From: Pelotomaculum isophthalicicum JI
GTDB lineage: Bacteria; Bacillota; Desulfotomaculia; Desulfotomaculales; Pelotomaculaceae
Length of the DNA stretch: 64,000 nt
Direction of reading: 5' to 3'
Assembly: GCF_029478095.1 (NCBI RefSeq)
Contig: NZ_JAKOAV010000018.1
Coordinates: 17,296-81,295, forward strand
The position numbers and the translations under genes were made by a program. Under the pieces are notes generated by a model. That model was not told the DNA's origin. It did not search any database and saw only the letters and a program-made list of their open reading frames with translations. Positions 16,962 through 26,500 of the stretch are shown in pieces. Each line of letters starts with the position of its first letter. The stretch's first letter is position 1.

Positions 16962-17570
16962 TCACTGTGCATGTATAACATTATTAACATTTTCTGTACT
17001 CACAACTAGATTTTGACTTAATCCAGGCTTATTTTTCATTCTATCAAATATTTTAATAAATACCTGGGAAGTATTAATAGCGTCGAATATCGCTCTATGC
17101 CAGATATCATACTCAGGTTTAGCATTTAACATTTCAAGAGCATTCTTTAAAGATATCTGATTTGGTAAGTTGTAGATTTTTATAAACTGTTTCTGAATAT
17201 CATTGTAGTTTTTTAGTAAATCACATTCTGCGTCATCCATACTATTTATTTTAAAATTTCTTTCAAATGTAATCAGATCATCAATACCCCATCCACATAG
17301 AACGAAATCTTCTTCTCCAATCCATTTCCTGAAATCTTCTACTACATAAGGCAAATCTTTTGCATTATCAATCCATTCCTGCTTTATTCTTGTTTTTTTC
17401 TTAATAAGTTTGCTTATAGTTGGATATAATTTCGGTTTAATAAATGCTTGAAAACTATTAACTACTTCCATATCTGAATTTATTTTTACAGCACCTATCT
17501 CAATAATTTCATGTATTCTGGTTCCCCATTTGTTATTCATTTCTAGATCGAAAACAATATAATTCATCAT
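16962..17570 (-). CDS. Small DEDDh-type 3'-5' exonuclease
   Basis: This 202-residue protein is of the DnaQ/ERI-1 (KapD-like) fold. Motif I is FDLEMN, motif II GWGIDDLITFERN, and motif III HRAIFDAINT supplies the histidine and last aspartate. It probably trims single-stranded RNA or DNA ends. It is much richer in A and T than its neighbours and converges on sbcC with no gap, so it may be a later arrival. Two adjacent ATG codons (17568-17570 and 17565-17567) could serve as start. Confidence 0.75.
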   Translation of the reverse strand: MMNYIVFDLEMNNKWGTRIHEIIEIGAVKINSDMEVVNSFQAFIKPKLYPTISKLIKKKTRIKQEWIDNAKDLPYVVEDFRKWIGEEDFVLCGWGIDDLITFERNFKINSMDDAECDLLKNYNDIQKQFIKIYNLPNQISLKNALEMLNAKPEYDIWHRAIFDAINTSQVFIKIFDRMKNKPGLSQNLVVSTENVNNVIHAQ

Positions 17571-17654
17571 TGCCTCCCTAATTTTTACTGCAATATTATT
17601 ATACCATACTATTTGTGGTACAATTAATAAGGAAGGTGAAGGAGGGTTTTTTTA

Positions 17655-19478
17655 TTGTCCAACAGCATGTTCAGAAATATTGCCATAATTGCCCACGTTG
17701 ATCATGGAAAGACTACCTTGATTGACGCCCTACTCAGGCAGAGCGGTATTTTCAGGGCAAACCAGCAGGTTGCTGAAAGAGTAATGGATTCATTTGATCT
17801 GGAAAAGGAACGCGGCATTACCATCCTGGCTAAAAATACTGCGGTACGGTACGGCGACATCAAGATTAACATAGTGGATACCCCGGGACATTCAGATTTC
17901 GGCGGCGAGGTTGAGCGGGTCTTAAAAATGGTAAACGGCGTCCTTTTGCTGGTGGATGCCTTTGAGGGGACCATGCCCCAGACCAGGTTTGTCCTGCGCA
18001 AAGCATTGCAATTAAATCTGAAGCCTATTGTGGTTATAAACAAGGTGGACCGGGCCGATTCCCGTATTTCAGAGGTAGTGGACGATGTGCTGGAGCTTTT
18101 TATTGACCTTGAGGCAAATGATGAATTGCTTGATTTTCCGATCGTCTACACATCGGCCAAAGAAGGGACCGCCACAACAGACCTGGATGCCCCTGCGCAA
18201 AACATGCGGCCTCTGCTCGATACTATTGTTAAACATATCGCGCCTCCACCCGGCGACATTGACGGCCCGTTGCAGTTATTGATCAATAACACGGAGTATG
18301 ACAATTTTGTAGGACGCATGGGGCTTGGTTGTGTCAAGCGCGGCAAGATTGCCGCCGGTCAGCAGGTAAGTGTTATTGGGCACGACGGCGTATCGCGTCA
18401 GGGCCGCATTGGAAACCTCTATGTGTATGAAGGACTGGAGCGGGTGAATGTCAGCGAGGCGCCCTGCGGCGAAATTGTGGCCTTTTCCGGTTTGGATGAT
18501 ATCAAGATCGGTGAAACCGTGGCCTGCCTGGAGCATCCGGAGCAGTTGGAGCCCATTACCGTGGACGAACCCACTCTGAAGATGACATTTATGGTCAACG
18601 ACAGCCCTTTCGCCGGACAGGACGGCAAGCACCTGACATCCCGCCATCTGAGGGCCCGGCTGTTCAAAGAGATGGAGAAGAACGTCAGTCTGAGGGTGGA
18701 GGAAACCGAAAGCCCGGATGTTTTTCAGGTGAGCGGTCGTGGTGAGCTGCACCTGTCGATTTTAATTGAGACCATGCGCCGGGAAGGTTATGAAATGCAG
18801 GTTTCCAAGCCGGAAGTGATTTACCGGTGGGACGCGGGCCAGTTGATGGAACCTATTGAGCTGTTGATGATAGACATTCCTGAGGACAAAACAGGCGTGA
18901 TCATGGAAATAGTAGGGGCGAGAAAAGGGGAAATGGTCAATATGACCTCGCTGGGCCAGGACCAAATCCGGCTGGAATTTAAAATACCGGCCAGGGGGCT
19001 GATTGGCTTGCGCTCTCAGTTGCTTTCCGAGACCAGGGGCCATGGTGTGATGAGCCATATTTTCCTGGACTACGAGCCGTATAAAGGTGACATCAGAGGG
19101 CGCTACCAGGGTGTGCTGATCGCTTTTGAATCCGGCGAAGCCAGCCTTTACGGGCTGCATTCCGCGCAGGATCGCGGCGTCTTGTTCATCACTCCCGGTA
19201 TAAAGGTTTATGAGGGTATGATTGTTGGAGAGCACTCCCGCGAGCAAGACCTTGAAGTTAACGTTTGTAAGAAAAAACACTTGACCAACGTCCGGTCCAG
19301 CACCGCCGAGGCCGCCATGCGTTTGGACGAACCAAGACAGTTCAGCCTGGAGGAAGCGCTGGAATATATCGGCAGTGACGAGCTGTTGGAGGTCACCCCG
19401 AAGAATTTACGGTTACGGAAGCGAGTCCTTAACAAGCACGACCGCCAAAGAAACATGAAAAACTATCAGACTGTATAA
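17655..19478 (+). CDS. typA: Ribosome-associated GTPase TypA/BipA
   Basis: This 607-residue translational GTPase acts in ribosome assembly and stress growth. G-motifs are IAHVDHGKTTL, the switch region ERGITI, VDTPGHSDF and INKVDR. The later domain-V and C-terminal TypA sequences (RGELHLSILIETMRREGYE, GLIGLRSQLLSETRG) separate it from EF-G and LepA. The TTG at 17655 sits eight bases after GGAGGG. A strong terminator follows. Confidence 0.95.
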   Translation: MSNSMFRNIAIIAHVDHGKTTLIDALLRQSGIFRANQQVAERVMDSFDLEKERGITILAKNTAVRYGDIKINIVDTPGHSDFGGEVERVLKMVNGVLLLVDAFEGTMPQTRFVLRKALQLNLKPIVVINKVDRADSRISEVVDDVLELFIDLEANDELLDFPIVYTSAKEGTATTDLDAPAQNMRPLLDTIVKHIAPPPGDIDGPLQLLINNTEYDNFVGRMGLGCVKRGKIAAGQQVSVIGHDGVSRQGRIGNLYVYEGLERVNVSEAPCGEIVAFSGLDDIKIGETVACLEHPEQLEPITVDEPTLKMTFMVNDSPFAGQDGKHLTSRHLRARLFKEMEKNVSLRVEETESPDVFQVSGRGELHLSILIETMRREGYEMQVSKPEVIYRWDAGQLMEPIELLMIDIPEDKTGVIMEIVGARKGEMVNMTSLGQDQIRLEFKIPARGLIGLRSQLLSETRGHGVMSHIFLDYEPYKGDIRGRYQGVLIAFESGEASLYGLHSAQDRGVLFITPGIKVYEGMIVGEHSREQDLEVNVCKKKHLTNVRSSTAEAAMRLDEPRQFSLEEALEYIGSDELLEVTPKNLRLRKRVLNKHDRQRNMKNYQTV

Positions 19479-19481
19479 CAC

Positions 19482-19508
19482 AAGGGGGACAGATGCCATG
19501 TCCCCCTT
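19482..19508 (+). terminator. Terminator after typA
   Basis: A perfect ten-base-pair stem (AAGGGGGACA at 19482-19491 with TGTCCCCCTT at 19499-19508) and a seven-base loop, followed by TATTTTC, lie just after the typA stop. Confidence 0.75.
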
Positions 19509-19522
19509 ATTTTCAAAATAAA

Positions 19523-19946
19523 TTAAACTAAATCCTTTATCCATTGTTCAGTCGTTAGCACCTTGCTAAACCGCATGGCTTGAGTAACTAGTATTGCCCT
19601 ATGCAACTCCTCAGCTGTAACAGTCCCGGCTTCATTTGATATCTGAAGCGTCCCGGTCGCATCTGAAATAAACTCCACTGAAAACCCCGGGTGCATGGCT
19701 TGCCTGGCTGTAGTGTCACAACACATTTGAGTCATATATCCGGTAATTACCACGGTATCTATATTCTTTTCTCTCAACCAGGATTCCAAGTCCGTGCCGG
19801 TGAAACTGCCAGGCAAGTTCTTTTCTACAAAATGTTCGCGCGGCAACTCCGCGACTGCCGGGTGAAGTTTCCATTCTTCGGAGCCCTTCCTGAATGTCTT
19901 TGCATCTTTTTGAAGTATCGATAACTAATAGCGCTCTTTTCAATTT
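19523..19946 (-). pseudogene. Decayed isochorismatase-family hydrolase
   Basis: The C-terminal half is clear ([52 protein letters not shown]): the FxGTdL segment and the nucleophile cysteine region of cysteine hydrolases such as nicotinamidase. Upstream, the same frame gives [19 protein letters not shown], while the N-terminal strand KRALLVID lies in a different frame right next to it. About 40 residues between these parts are missing and the frame is shifted. The gene is therefore broken by a deletion near 19920. Confidence 0.7.
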
Positions 19947-19965
19947 TCCCCCTCCTTTTCCTATA

Positions 19966-20008
19966 AAGCGTGACAAGGCGGAACAGCAGGCGGCGCCTTG
20001 TCACGCTT
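19966..20008 (-). terminator. Long perfect hairpin after the 20009-21580 gene
   Basis: AAGCGTGACAAGGCG (19966-19980) pairs perfectly with CGCCTTGTCACGCTT (19994-20008), a 15-base-pair stem with a 13-base loop directly after the stop codon of the minus-strand gene. No T-run follows on that strand, so it may stabilise the transcript end or stop transcription weakly. Confidence 0.45.
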
Positions 20009-21580
20009 CTATAATTTCGAAGCAACCACGGCGATTTCCTCGTAAAGCTTTTTGCAGTACCCTAGAAGGCCGGCGGCCTCTTCCGCCAGTTTCTTATCAT
20101 TTTTCTTGCTGCCGCTTGTGATCATCGCGTTGGCTTCCCATATAGCCTGAAGGAGCTTCTTATCGTCTTTCTTTATTATGCGGACGGAAAGGTAGTTAAG
20201 AACCGTCGCAATATTAATGACCTTACGATAGAACTTGCCCGGGTCATCGTCACTTGCGGCACTATCAATGAGCTTGCCAACGTCTTCTCCAATCTCATCC
20301 CACACTTCCCCAGCTTCCATCATTGCAAAGTTATCGATATCTCCCCAGAGCGGGACACCCACGATCTCGTCAAGCGTGGATATGAGCGGGCTTACATTTA
20401 GCTTGTCATCCTTTGGCGTCCGGGTGGCAGTAGCAAATACGCTGCTTTCCACGGATTTATCCCTGGGTCCAAGGTGCAGGTCCGCTGACACTTTTTCATT
20501 TTTGCCAAAAAGGTTCGCAATCGTGTCAATATCGCCGGGCTGGCGGTCGCTCGCCCCGAACAGATAGCTGCCGTGGATGATAGCAATCTCGCCTTCCTTA
20601 AAGAGTCCGCCAACAACCGGCAGTTCCGTTTCGTCCTCGATAACCTTTTTTTCCGCCCACTTGTTGAGGATGTAGTCGCCCAGCGTGCGCATCGCCAAAG
20701 CTATCCGGCGCGCCACTTCGATCTTGCCCTCAACCGGCAGTGTCAGCCATCGCGGGGAAACAGCGCCGCTCTCCAGCAGGTTGATAATTGTATCAAGCTG
20801 CTTTACATAATGCGGGAACTGGGCCGCGAGCCTCTTGAAATAGGGCGTATTTTTATCCAGCATCTGGCCAAAAACGCTATTCTCCAGCGACTTGGCCAAC
20901 CCTAGCGCTCCACGGATGATATCCAGCACGCCCGTGCTGGTGACGCTCTCTTTTTGATCCTGTTTCTCCTCTATCTCAAACTCAACATCTGAATCAGACT
21001 CACCTGTAAGTTTCGACTCGGCAAATTGAGCCAGATCGGGCCAGTCGCCGAAGTCCTTGTGTTTCTTCTCAGAGTCCCATGGCAATAAGACAGTAGTAAT
21101 CTGCTTAACACTAGCTCTAAAGACATTAGGGAACTGCTTCGACCAAGGCACCTCGGGTTTTGGAATGCCATAGTTGTGTGGTCCCGGTTTGCCGGCAACG
21201 AAGTCCTTGAGGATCTCAGCAGCGTCTTTTGCGTGGAACCCCGCCATCTCTCGGAAAGTGATGAACCTTTGGACAACCCCGTTAGCTTCGCCTGCCGAAT
21301 GAGCGGCATGCCGGGTCGTCTTGATGTTAGCATCTTCTTCAAAGGCTGACCGGTGTTGAATTATTCCTTTCAAAAGACTATCAACAGCCTGATTACCAAT
21401 TGTGCGTTGAAGTTGTAATATATCTACTGAGGAAAGCGAGGAAGGAGAAAGCATGACTCGTTGAATAATATTTGAATGGTGTGTCTGCTGAGTTAACGTG
21501 CCAACATCTTGGACAGTTAATTTGGGCGACTTTTGCTTCAATATAGCATTATCATTACTATTATTTTTTTCCTCTTTCAA
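20009..21580 (-). CDS. Unrecognised protein with LQRTIGNQAV motif and nucleotidyltransferase-like motif
   Basis: No overall family is recognised. Two parts stand out in the 523 residues. Near 50-70, LSSVDILQLQRTIGNQAVDSLLKG matches the short motif often seen at the N-terminus of proteins linked to DUF4157 and extracellular contractile injection systems. In the C-terminal half, IIHGSYLFGASDRQPGDIDT follows the hGS...G...DID pattern of nucleotidyltransferase-fold enzymes, and alpha-helical sequence follows. No signal peptide or membrane segment is seen. The start is a TTG at 21580, with AAGGAG rather far upstream; a nearby ATG is out of frame. An exported or injected toxin-like enzyme is possible but unproven; no toxin partner or injection-system gene is present here. 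Confidence 0.6.
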   Translation of the reverse strand: MKEEKNNSNDNAILKQKSPKLTVQDVGTLTQQTHHSNIIQRVMLSPSSLSSVDILQLQRTIGNQAVDSLLKGIIQHRSAFEEDANIKTTRHAAHSAGEANGVVQRFITFREMAGFHAKDAAEILKDFVAGKPGPHNYGIPKPEVPWSKQFPNVFRASVKQITTVLLPWDSEKKHKDFGDWPDLAQFAESKLTGESDSDVEFEIEEKQDQKESVTSTGVLDIIRGALGLAKSLENSVFGQMLDKNTPYFKRLAAQFPHYVKQLDTIINLLESGAVSPRWLTLPVEGKIEVARRIALAMRTLGDYILNKWAEKKVIEDETELPVVGGLFKEGEIAIIHGSYLFGASDRQPGDIDTIANLFGKNEKVSADLHLGPRDKSVESSVFATATRTPKDDKLNVSPLISTLDEIVGVPLWGDIDNFAMMEAGEVWDEIGEDVGKLIDSAASDDDPGKFYRKVINIATVLNYLSVRIIKKDDKKLLQAIWEANAMITSGSKKNDKKLAEEAAGLLGYCKKLYEEIAVVASKL

Positions 21581-21820
21581 AACATTAGCATCTCCTTTTC
21601 GTTGGTGGCAGCACTGCTACCAAGATATTCACCTGCCGGCAACACCTATTTATATTACTTCATTTCAAAGTACTAAAATCCTACAGTATCCCTGGAAATA
21701 TTTTTCGACAGTATTCTGCAATTTTCACCAATATATCTGTTGAATTTGCTTATCTCAAAAAGCTCACGGGGTTATTACAGTATGTAGGGGCAATCCTTGA
21801 TCCCCAATAAATCATATTGA

Positions 21821-21839
21821 CCCGGCCCTTGGGGCCGGG
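21821..21839 (+). terminator. GC-rich hairpin before the MerR-type gene
   Basis: CCCGGCCC (21821-21828) pairs with GGGCCGGG (21832-21839) around a three-base loop, ending just before the ribosome site of the next gene. The T-run after it is poor. The gap 21581-21862 shows nothing else. Confidence 0.3.
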
Positions 21840-21862
21840 CTTATAATTACTTAAAAGGTGGT

Positions 21863-22654
21863 ATGGCAATGGAGAATCGGATGAAGATCGGCGATTTCGT
21901 TAAATTGACCGGAAGCACACTAAAAACCGTCAGATATTACTACAAGATAGGTTTGCTGCCTAAACCGGAGCGCACCACCGCGGGACATCGTTTATACGGA
22001 CCGGCAGAGCTGAATCGTATGCGCTTAATCAAACATTTAAAATCTTTGGGGCTGGATCTCAAACGCATCAAAGAGATACTGGGTAATGTTAACAATAATG
22101 CAACCCTGCAGAAAGTGTTGCAGTTGCTGCGAAGTGAGCTCACGCTTGATAAGAAAAACATTGAAGAGCGCATAGCGAAGATTGATAAAATGCTGAACCA
22201 GGGCGTGGAGCAAATTGACAAATATGCGCAAACCTGCCCGGAAATTTATAACCAGCACCAAAAATTATATGGCATCCTGGATGATTTCCAATGGAGCGAG
22301 CATTACCAGGATAGTTTTCGGATTCTGGCCGAGTTCTGGAAAAAACACCCCGAGCAGTATGAAATAGCTTTGGACTATGGAGCAAGGTGTGCCAGGCTGG
22401 CCTCCCTGTCTGAAGATGATCCTGAAATTGAACAACTCGCCCGGGAAACGGCCAAATTTATCAAAAGTATAGGTTTGTTGGATGAGTTCGACCAGCAATT
22501 CGAATTAACCCAACCCCTTTACAACTTGCGTAATGAAATGATTGTCGACAGCCTCCGCCCCGCCCGGAAAAAGTTTGATCAGCTTATCCAACAGTACCTC
22601 TATCCCGAATCTGATAAACAACCGGGTGGTAAAACGAGGACAAAAATTAAGTGA
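21863..22654 (+). CDS. MerR-family transcriptional regulator
   Basis: This 263-residue protein begins with a MerR winged-helix domain (MKIGDFVKLTGSTLKTVRYYYKIGLLPKPERTTAGHRLYGPAELNRMRLIKHLKSLGLDLKRIKEIL), then a coiled-coil linker and a helical C-terminal region longer than in metal-sensing MerR proteins. Only two cysteines are present beyond the DNA-binding part (AQTCPEIY, GARCARLA) and they do not match the mercury- or copper-sensor pattern. The likely target is its own promoter or the methyltransferase-like gene 62 bases downstream. The effector is unknown. Confidence 0.85.
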   Translation: MAMENRMKIGDFVKLTGSTLKTVRYYYKIGLLPKPERTTAGHRLYGPAELNRMRLIKHLKSLGLDLKRIKEILGNVNNNATLQKVLQLLRSELTLDKKNIEERIAKIDKMLNQGVEQIDKYAQTCPEIYNQHQKLYGILDDFQWSEHYQDSFRILAEFWKKHPEQYEIALDYGARCARLASLSEDDPEIEQLARETAKFIKSIGLLDEFDQQFELTQPLYNLRNEMIVDSLRPARKKFDQLIQQYLYPESDKQPGGKTRTKIK

Positions 22655-22716
22655 TGTAACAACCTGATTGACGTTTGGGATAAGGTCCCCCACTACCGGG
22701 GCTTATAAGGAGGAGA

Positions 22717-23391
22717 ATGATGGAGAATGCTGCTATCTCAAAGTCAAAAGCGTATATAATGCCTACTATCATGATGATTGTGCTTGGACTGGTTTTGTTT
22801 CTTCCCGCCGGCTCCTTTAGATACTGGCAGGCCTGGATTTATTGGACGATATTTTTAATCCCCACCCTTTTCATTACCGTCTATTTCTTCAAAAGAAACC
22901 CCGAATTATTGGCCAGTCGGTGGCAGGCTAAAGACCAGGAAACGGTGAGGGAAATACCTGCTTTCTTTAAGTTGTTTTATCTCGCTTATATAATCCCTGG
23001 CTTTGATTTTCGCTTTCACTGGTCAAACGTACCTGTTTGGGTGGTGGTTGCAGCTAATCTCATGTTTTTCCTGGGTTATGTTTTGATAATTAGGGTTTTT
23101 AAGGAAAACAGCTATGCTTCAGCCAATATAAAGGTTGAGGAAGACCAGCAGGTTATAGCAACCGGCCCCTACGCCAAAATACGTCATCCCATGTACACCG
23201 GGTTATTGATGATGGTCTTATCAACTCCCCTGGCTTTGGGTTCCTATTGGGCTATCATACCTGGTCTTCTTTTTATACCGTGGACGGTCCTCAGGATAAA
23301 AAACGAGGAGGAGCTTCTAATTCGAAACCTTCCCGGCTACCAGGATTATTGCACAAAAACACCATACCGTTTAATACCATCGGTTTGGTAA
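22717..23391 (+). CDS. Isoprenylcysteine carboxyl methyltransferase-like membrane protein
   Basis: This 224-residue membrane protein has four to five hydrophobic segments and the ICMT/PEMT-type signature near the C-terminus (VIATGPYAKIRHPMYTGLLMM, then NEEELLIRNLPGYQDYCTKTPYRLIPSVW). Such proteins bind S-adenosylmethionine within the membrane; bacterial substrates are mostly unknown. GGAGGAG lies just before the ATG. It probably shares a transcript with the MerR-type regulator upstream. Confidence 0.75.
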   Translation: MMENAAISKSKAYIMPTIMMIVLGLVLFLPAGSFRYWQAWIYWTIFLIPTLFITVYFFKRNPELLASRWQAKDQETVREIPAFFKLFYLAYIIPGFDFRFHWSNVPVWVVVAANLMFFLGYVLIIRVFKENSYASANIKVEEDQQVIATGPYAKIRHPMYTGLLMMVLSTPLALGSYWAIIPGLLFIPWTVLRIKNEEELLIRNLPGYQDYCTKTPYRLIPSVW

Positions 23392-23573
23392 AATCTTGAC
23401 TTGATATTACTTTTTGTCTTGGGGGAAGCAAGGGGACGTTCTTTTTGCTTCCTTGATTAGACATTAACAATTAATGTTTTAATTCTATATAGTCATCTAT
23501 TTTAGTAATTTGCCGTTGTATTGCCGATAAATAGTTGCCCAATATTAATATCATCTTCGTTGTAGAAGATTTC

Positions 23574-26500
23574 CTATTGGTCGTTGCCAAGATGGTTCCG
23601 CCGGTGTTTCCTGGCAAGCCGCTCCAACCAGGTTTGCAGCTCGCTGCTCAGACAGCCGGGCGGCATCACCCATTGCCAATTCCCCCCGGCTGTGCCCGGT
23701 GTGTTGATTCTAGCTTCGCTGTCGAGACCCAAAACATCCTGCAAGGGAACAATTACCCACGTCGCGTCACTCATATAGACGGTCTCAATCAGATCTTTAC
23801 AAATCTGTGATAGCTTTGTACCGTTCATCCGAACACCGGCTGAGTCAAATTCGGATTTGACCCAGCCTAGCAAGGTATCGTTGTCATGTGTTCCCGTATA
23901 ATATACACAAGGGCTTTTGCGCTTTTCCCGCTCAAGTGGTTCCTCGCGGGTAAATTGCAGCACTTGCATCCCCGGAAACTGGAATATATGCATCAGATTT
24001 TCTACTTCCGGCGTGATCACGCCAAGGTCCTCAGCGATAATCGGCAACTGGGTAAACTCCTGTTCCAGTGCGGAAAACAACCGCTTGCCCGGGCCTTTGA
24101 GCCACCTGCCGCTTACCGCGGTTTTATCGTTAGGCCCAACCTCCCAGAAAGATTCAAAGGCACGGAAATGATCGAGGCGGATGGTGTCATAGTTTTTTAT
24201 AGCGCGCCGGAACCGCTCCTTCCACCAGGAATAATCATCTCCACGCAAGGCGCACCAATCATAAAGCGGATTACCCCAGAGTTGTCCGGTACTGCTGAAG
24301 CAATCCGGCGGCACGCCAGCCTGAGCCAACTGGGCGCCGTCTCTGTCCATTTTGAAATAATGGCGAAAAGCCCAGGTATCACAGCTATCCGCGGCGACAT
24401 AAATCGGCATATCCCCAATAATGCGGATACCGATCCGGTTTGCGTAGCTCTTTAATTTTTGCCACTGACGATGGAAAACATACTGCAGAAACCGTTGATA
24501 CCCAATTTCCACTGCCAGCGCCTGCCCGGCTTCGGTCAAGGCCTTTTTCTCCCTGGCAGCCAGGGCACGTTCCCACTTTTGCCAGGGCAAGCCTTTATGC
24601 TTCTTTTTCAACGCTTTGTATAAGCAATAGTCTTCAAGCCAGAACTTCTCGGACTCCACAAACTCATTGTAGTCCTGCTTCTCCTGCAGCCGGCTGAAAT
24701 TCTCAAAGGCTTTTCTGAGCAGGTCTTCTTTAGAGGCCATGGAAGCAGTCACATGAACAAGCTCTGCCTCTGCTAACAGGCCGAGGTCCTTCAGCTGTTC
24801 CAGGCTAATCAACAGTGGATAACCGGCAAAAGCTGATTCACTTAAATAGGGCGATCCATGATTATCTACAGGATTCAGTGGAAGTACCTGCCAGAGGGAT
24901 TGACCGGCCTGCGCCAAGAAATCCACAAAGGCATAAGCCTCCTGCCCCAAATCCCCGATGCCCCATTTAGAGGGTAAACAGCCCGGGTGCAATAGGATGC
25001 CCGCCGACCGGACCAGGGTTTGGTTTGACAGGGTGTTTCGGGCAGCCTGTTTACAGTAAATTACGACAGCCTCTAGTGCCGGAATCTCCATGCTCATGGT
25101 TGTTGCCGGCATACCTGCCGGCTGGGACAATAACCTGCCGGTCAGGAGTTCTAAAACAATCCCCGGCACAGGCTCCCCTGGCGCCAGTCCCAGGACCTTT
25201 TCATTCAGCGCAACCGTTTTGTTGCTGGTGCGATGCCGGTTCACTATTACCGTTATTGACTCGTTCCCCAGCGTGCGTACGAAGCCATACAAGTCCGGTT
25301 CCAGAACAAGGGTTTGCAGGCCGCCTTCACTCAGGACAGAATATTCACGGCGCAGACAGGAGAGCCTTTTATACCATCCCAGCAGTTCTTCATCCTCGCG
25401 CCCCCATGGGAATGTCCCCCGGTTATAAGGGTCAGAATAGCCTTCCAAGCCTGCTTCATCTCCATAGTAAATGCACGGGACCCCCGGAAAGGTGAACTGG
25501 ATTAAAGACAGCAGCTTAAGTCTAGCAACCGCCAGGCGCCTTTGTTCCTCCGGCAGCCGGTACTTTTCTCTGGCTTTTTCCGCCAGGTGTTCTTCAGCCG
25601 GCGCCTCACCCAGCAGGGTAAGTATTCTTGCGGTGTCATGGCTGCCAATAATATTGAGTGCCGAGTAAAAATTATGCCGGGGGTAATTTTCATAAAGCTG
25701 CAGCAGATGGCGTTGCACAGCCTCGGAATCAACTTTGCCCAGCAAAAATTCAAGTAAAATTTTACGAAACGGATAATTGGTGACTGCATCCAACGCCCCG
25801 CCGTAGAAATACTCCCGCTGCTGATCGTAGCTAATCTTATTGGAAGCGTCCTCCCAGACTTCACCAATCAGTACGGCGTCATCGTCCACGGCATGCATGA
25901 CGTCACGCAGTTCACGAATAAACTGATCCGGTAATTCATCGGCCACATCCAGGCGCCAGCCTTTGACGCCCTGCCGCATCCAGTAGCGAACAACGCTATG
26001 CTCCCCGCCAAAAATAAAATCACGATAAGAGGGCGTCATTTCTCTGACCTCTGGCAAAACATCATTGCCCCACCAGCAGGCATAGCGATCCGGGTATTCA
26101 TCAAACTGGTACCAGTCATAGTACGGCGAATCCTTGGACTGGTAAGCGCCCAGACCGGAATAATGGCCGTAGCGATTAAAATACCGGCTGTCACTGCCGG
26201 TGTGACTGAACACGCCGTCCAGAATAATTCTGATGCCTCGCCGCTTTGCCTCGGTGATCAGCTTTTGAAAATCTTCTTGCGTCCCGATGAGCGGATCAAT
26301 TTTATAGTAATCCGCCGTGTCATAACGGTGATTGCTGGCGGCTTCAAAGATGGGGTTGAAATAAATCACGCTGACGCCCAATTCTTCGAGATAGTCCAGT
26401 TTAGAGATAACGCCCTGCAGATTCCCGCCGAAAAAATTCCACCGCTCAACTTTGCCGTCGCTGTCTTTCAGATAGCAAGGAGTGTCTTCCCAACACAGAT

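Noticed and set aside
21863..22654. MerR-family gene as a mercury-responsive regulator of hgcAB
   Set aside because: It lacks the three-cysteine sensor pattern of mercury MerR, has a long helical C-terminus and is 9 kb from hgcA.
25025..25495. 156-residue plus-strand open frame inside the amylase fusion
   Set aside because: It is antisense to a well-conserved enzyme and shows no motifs of its own.
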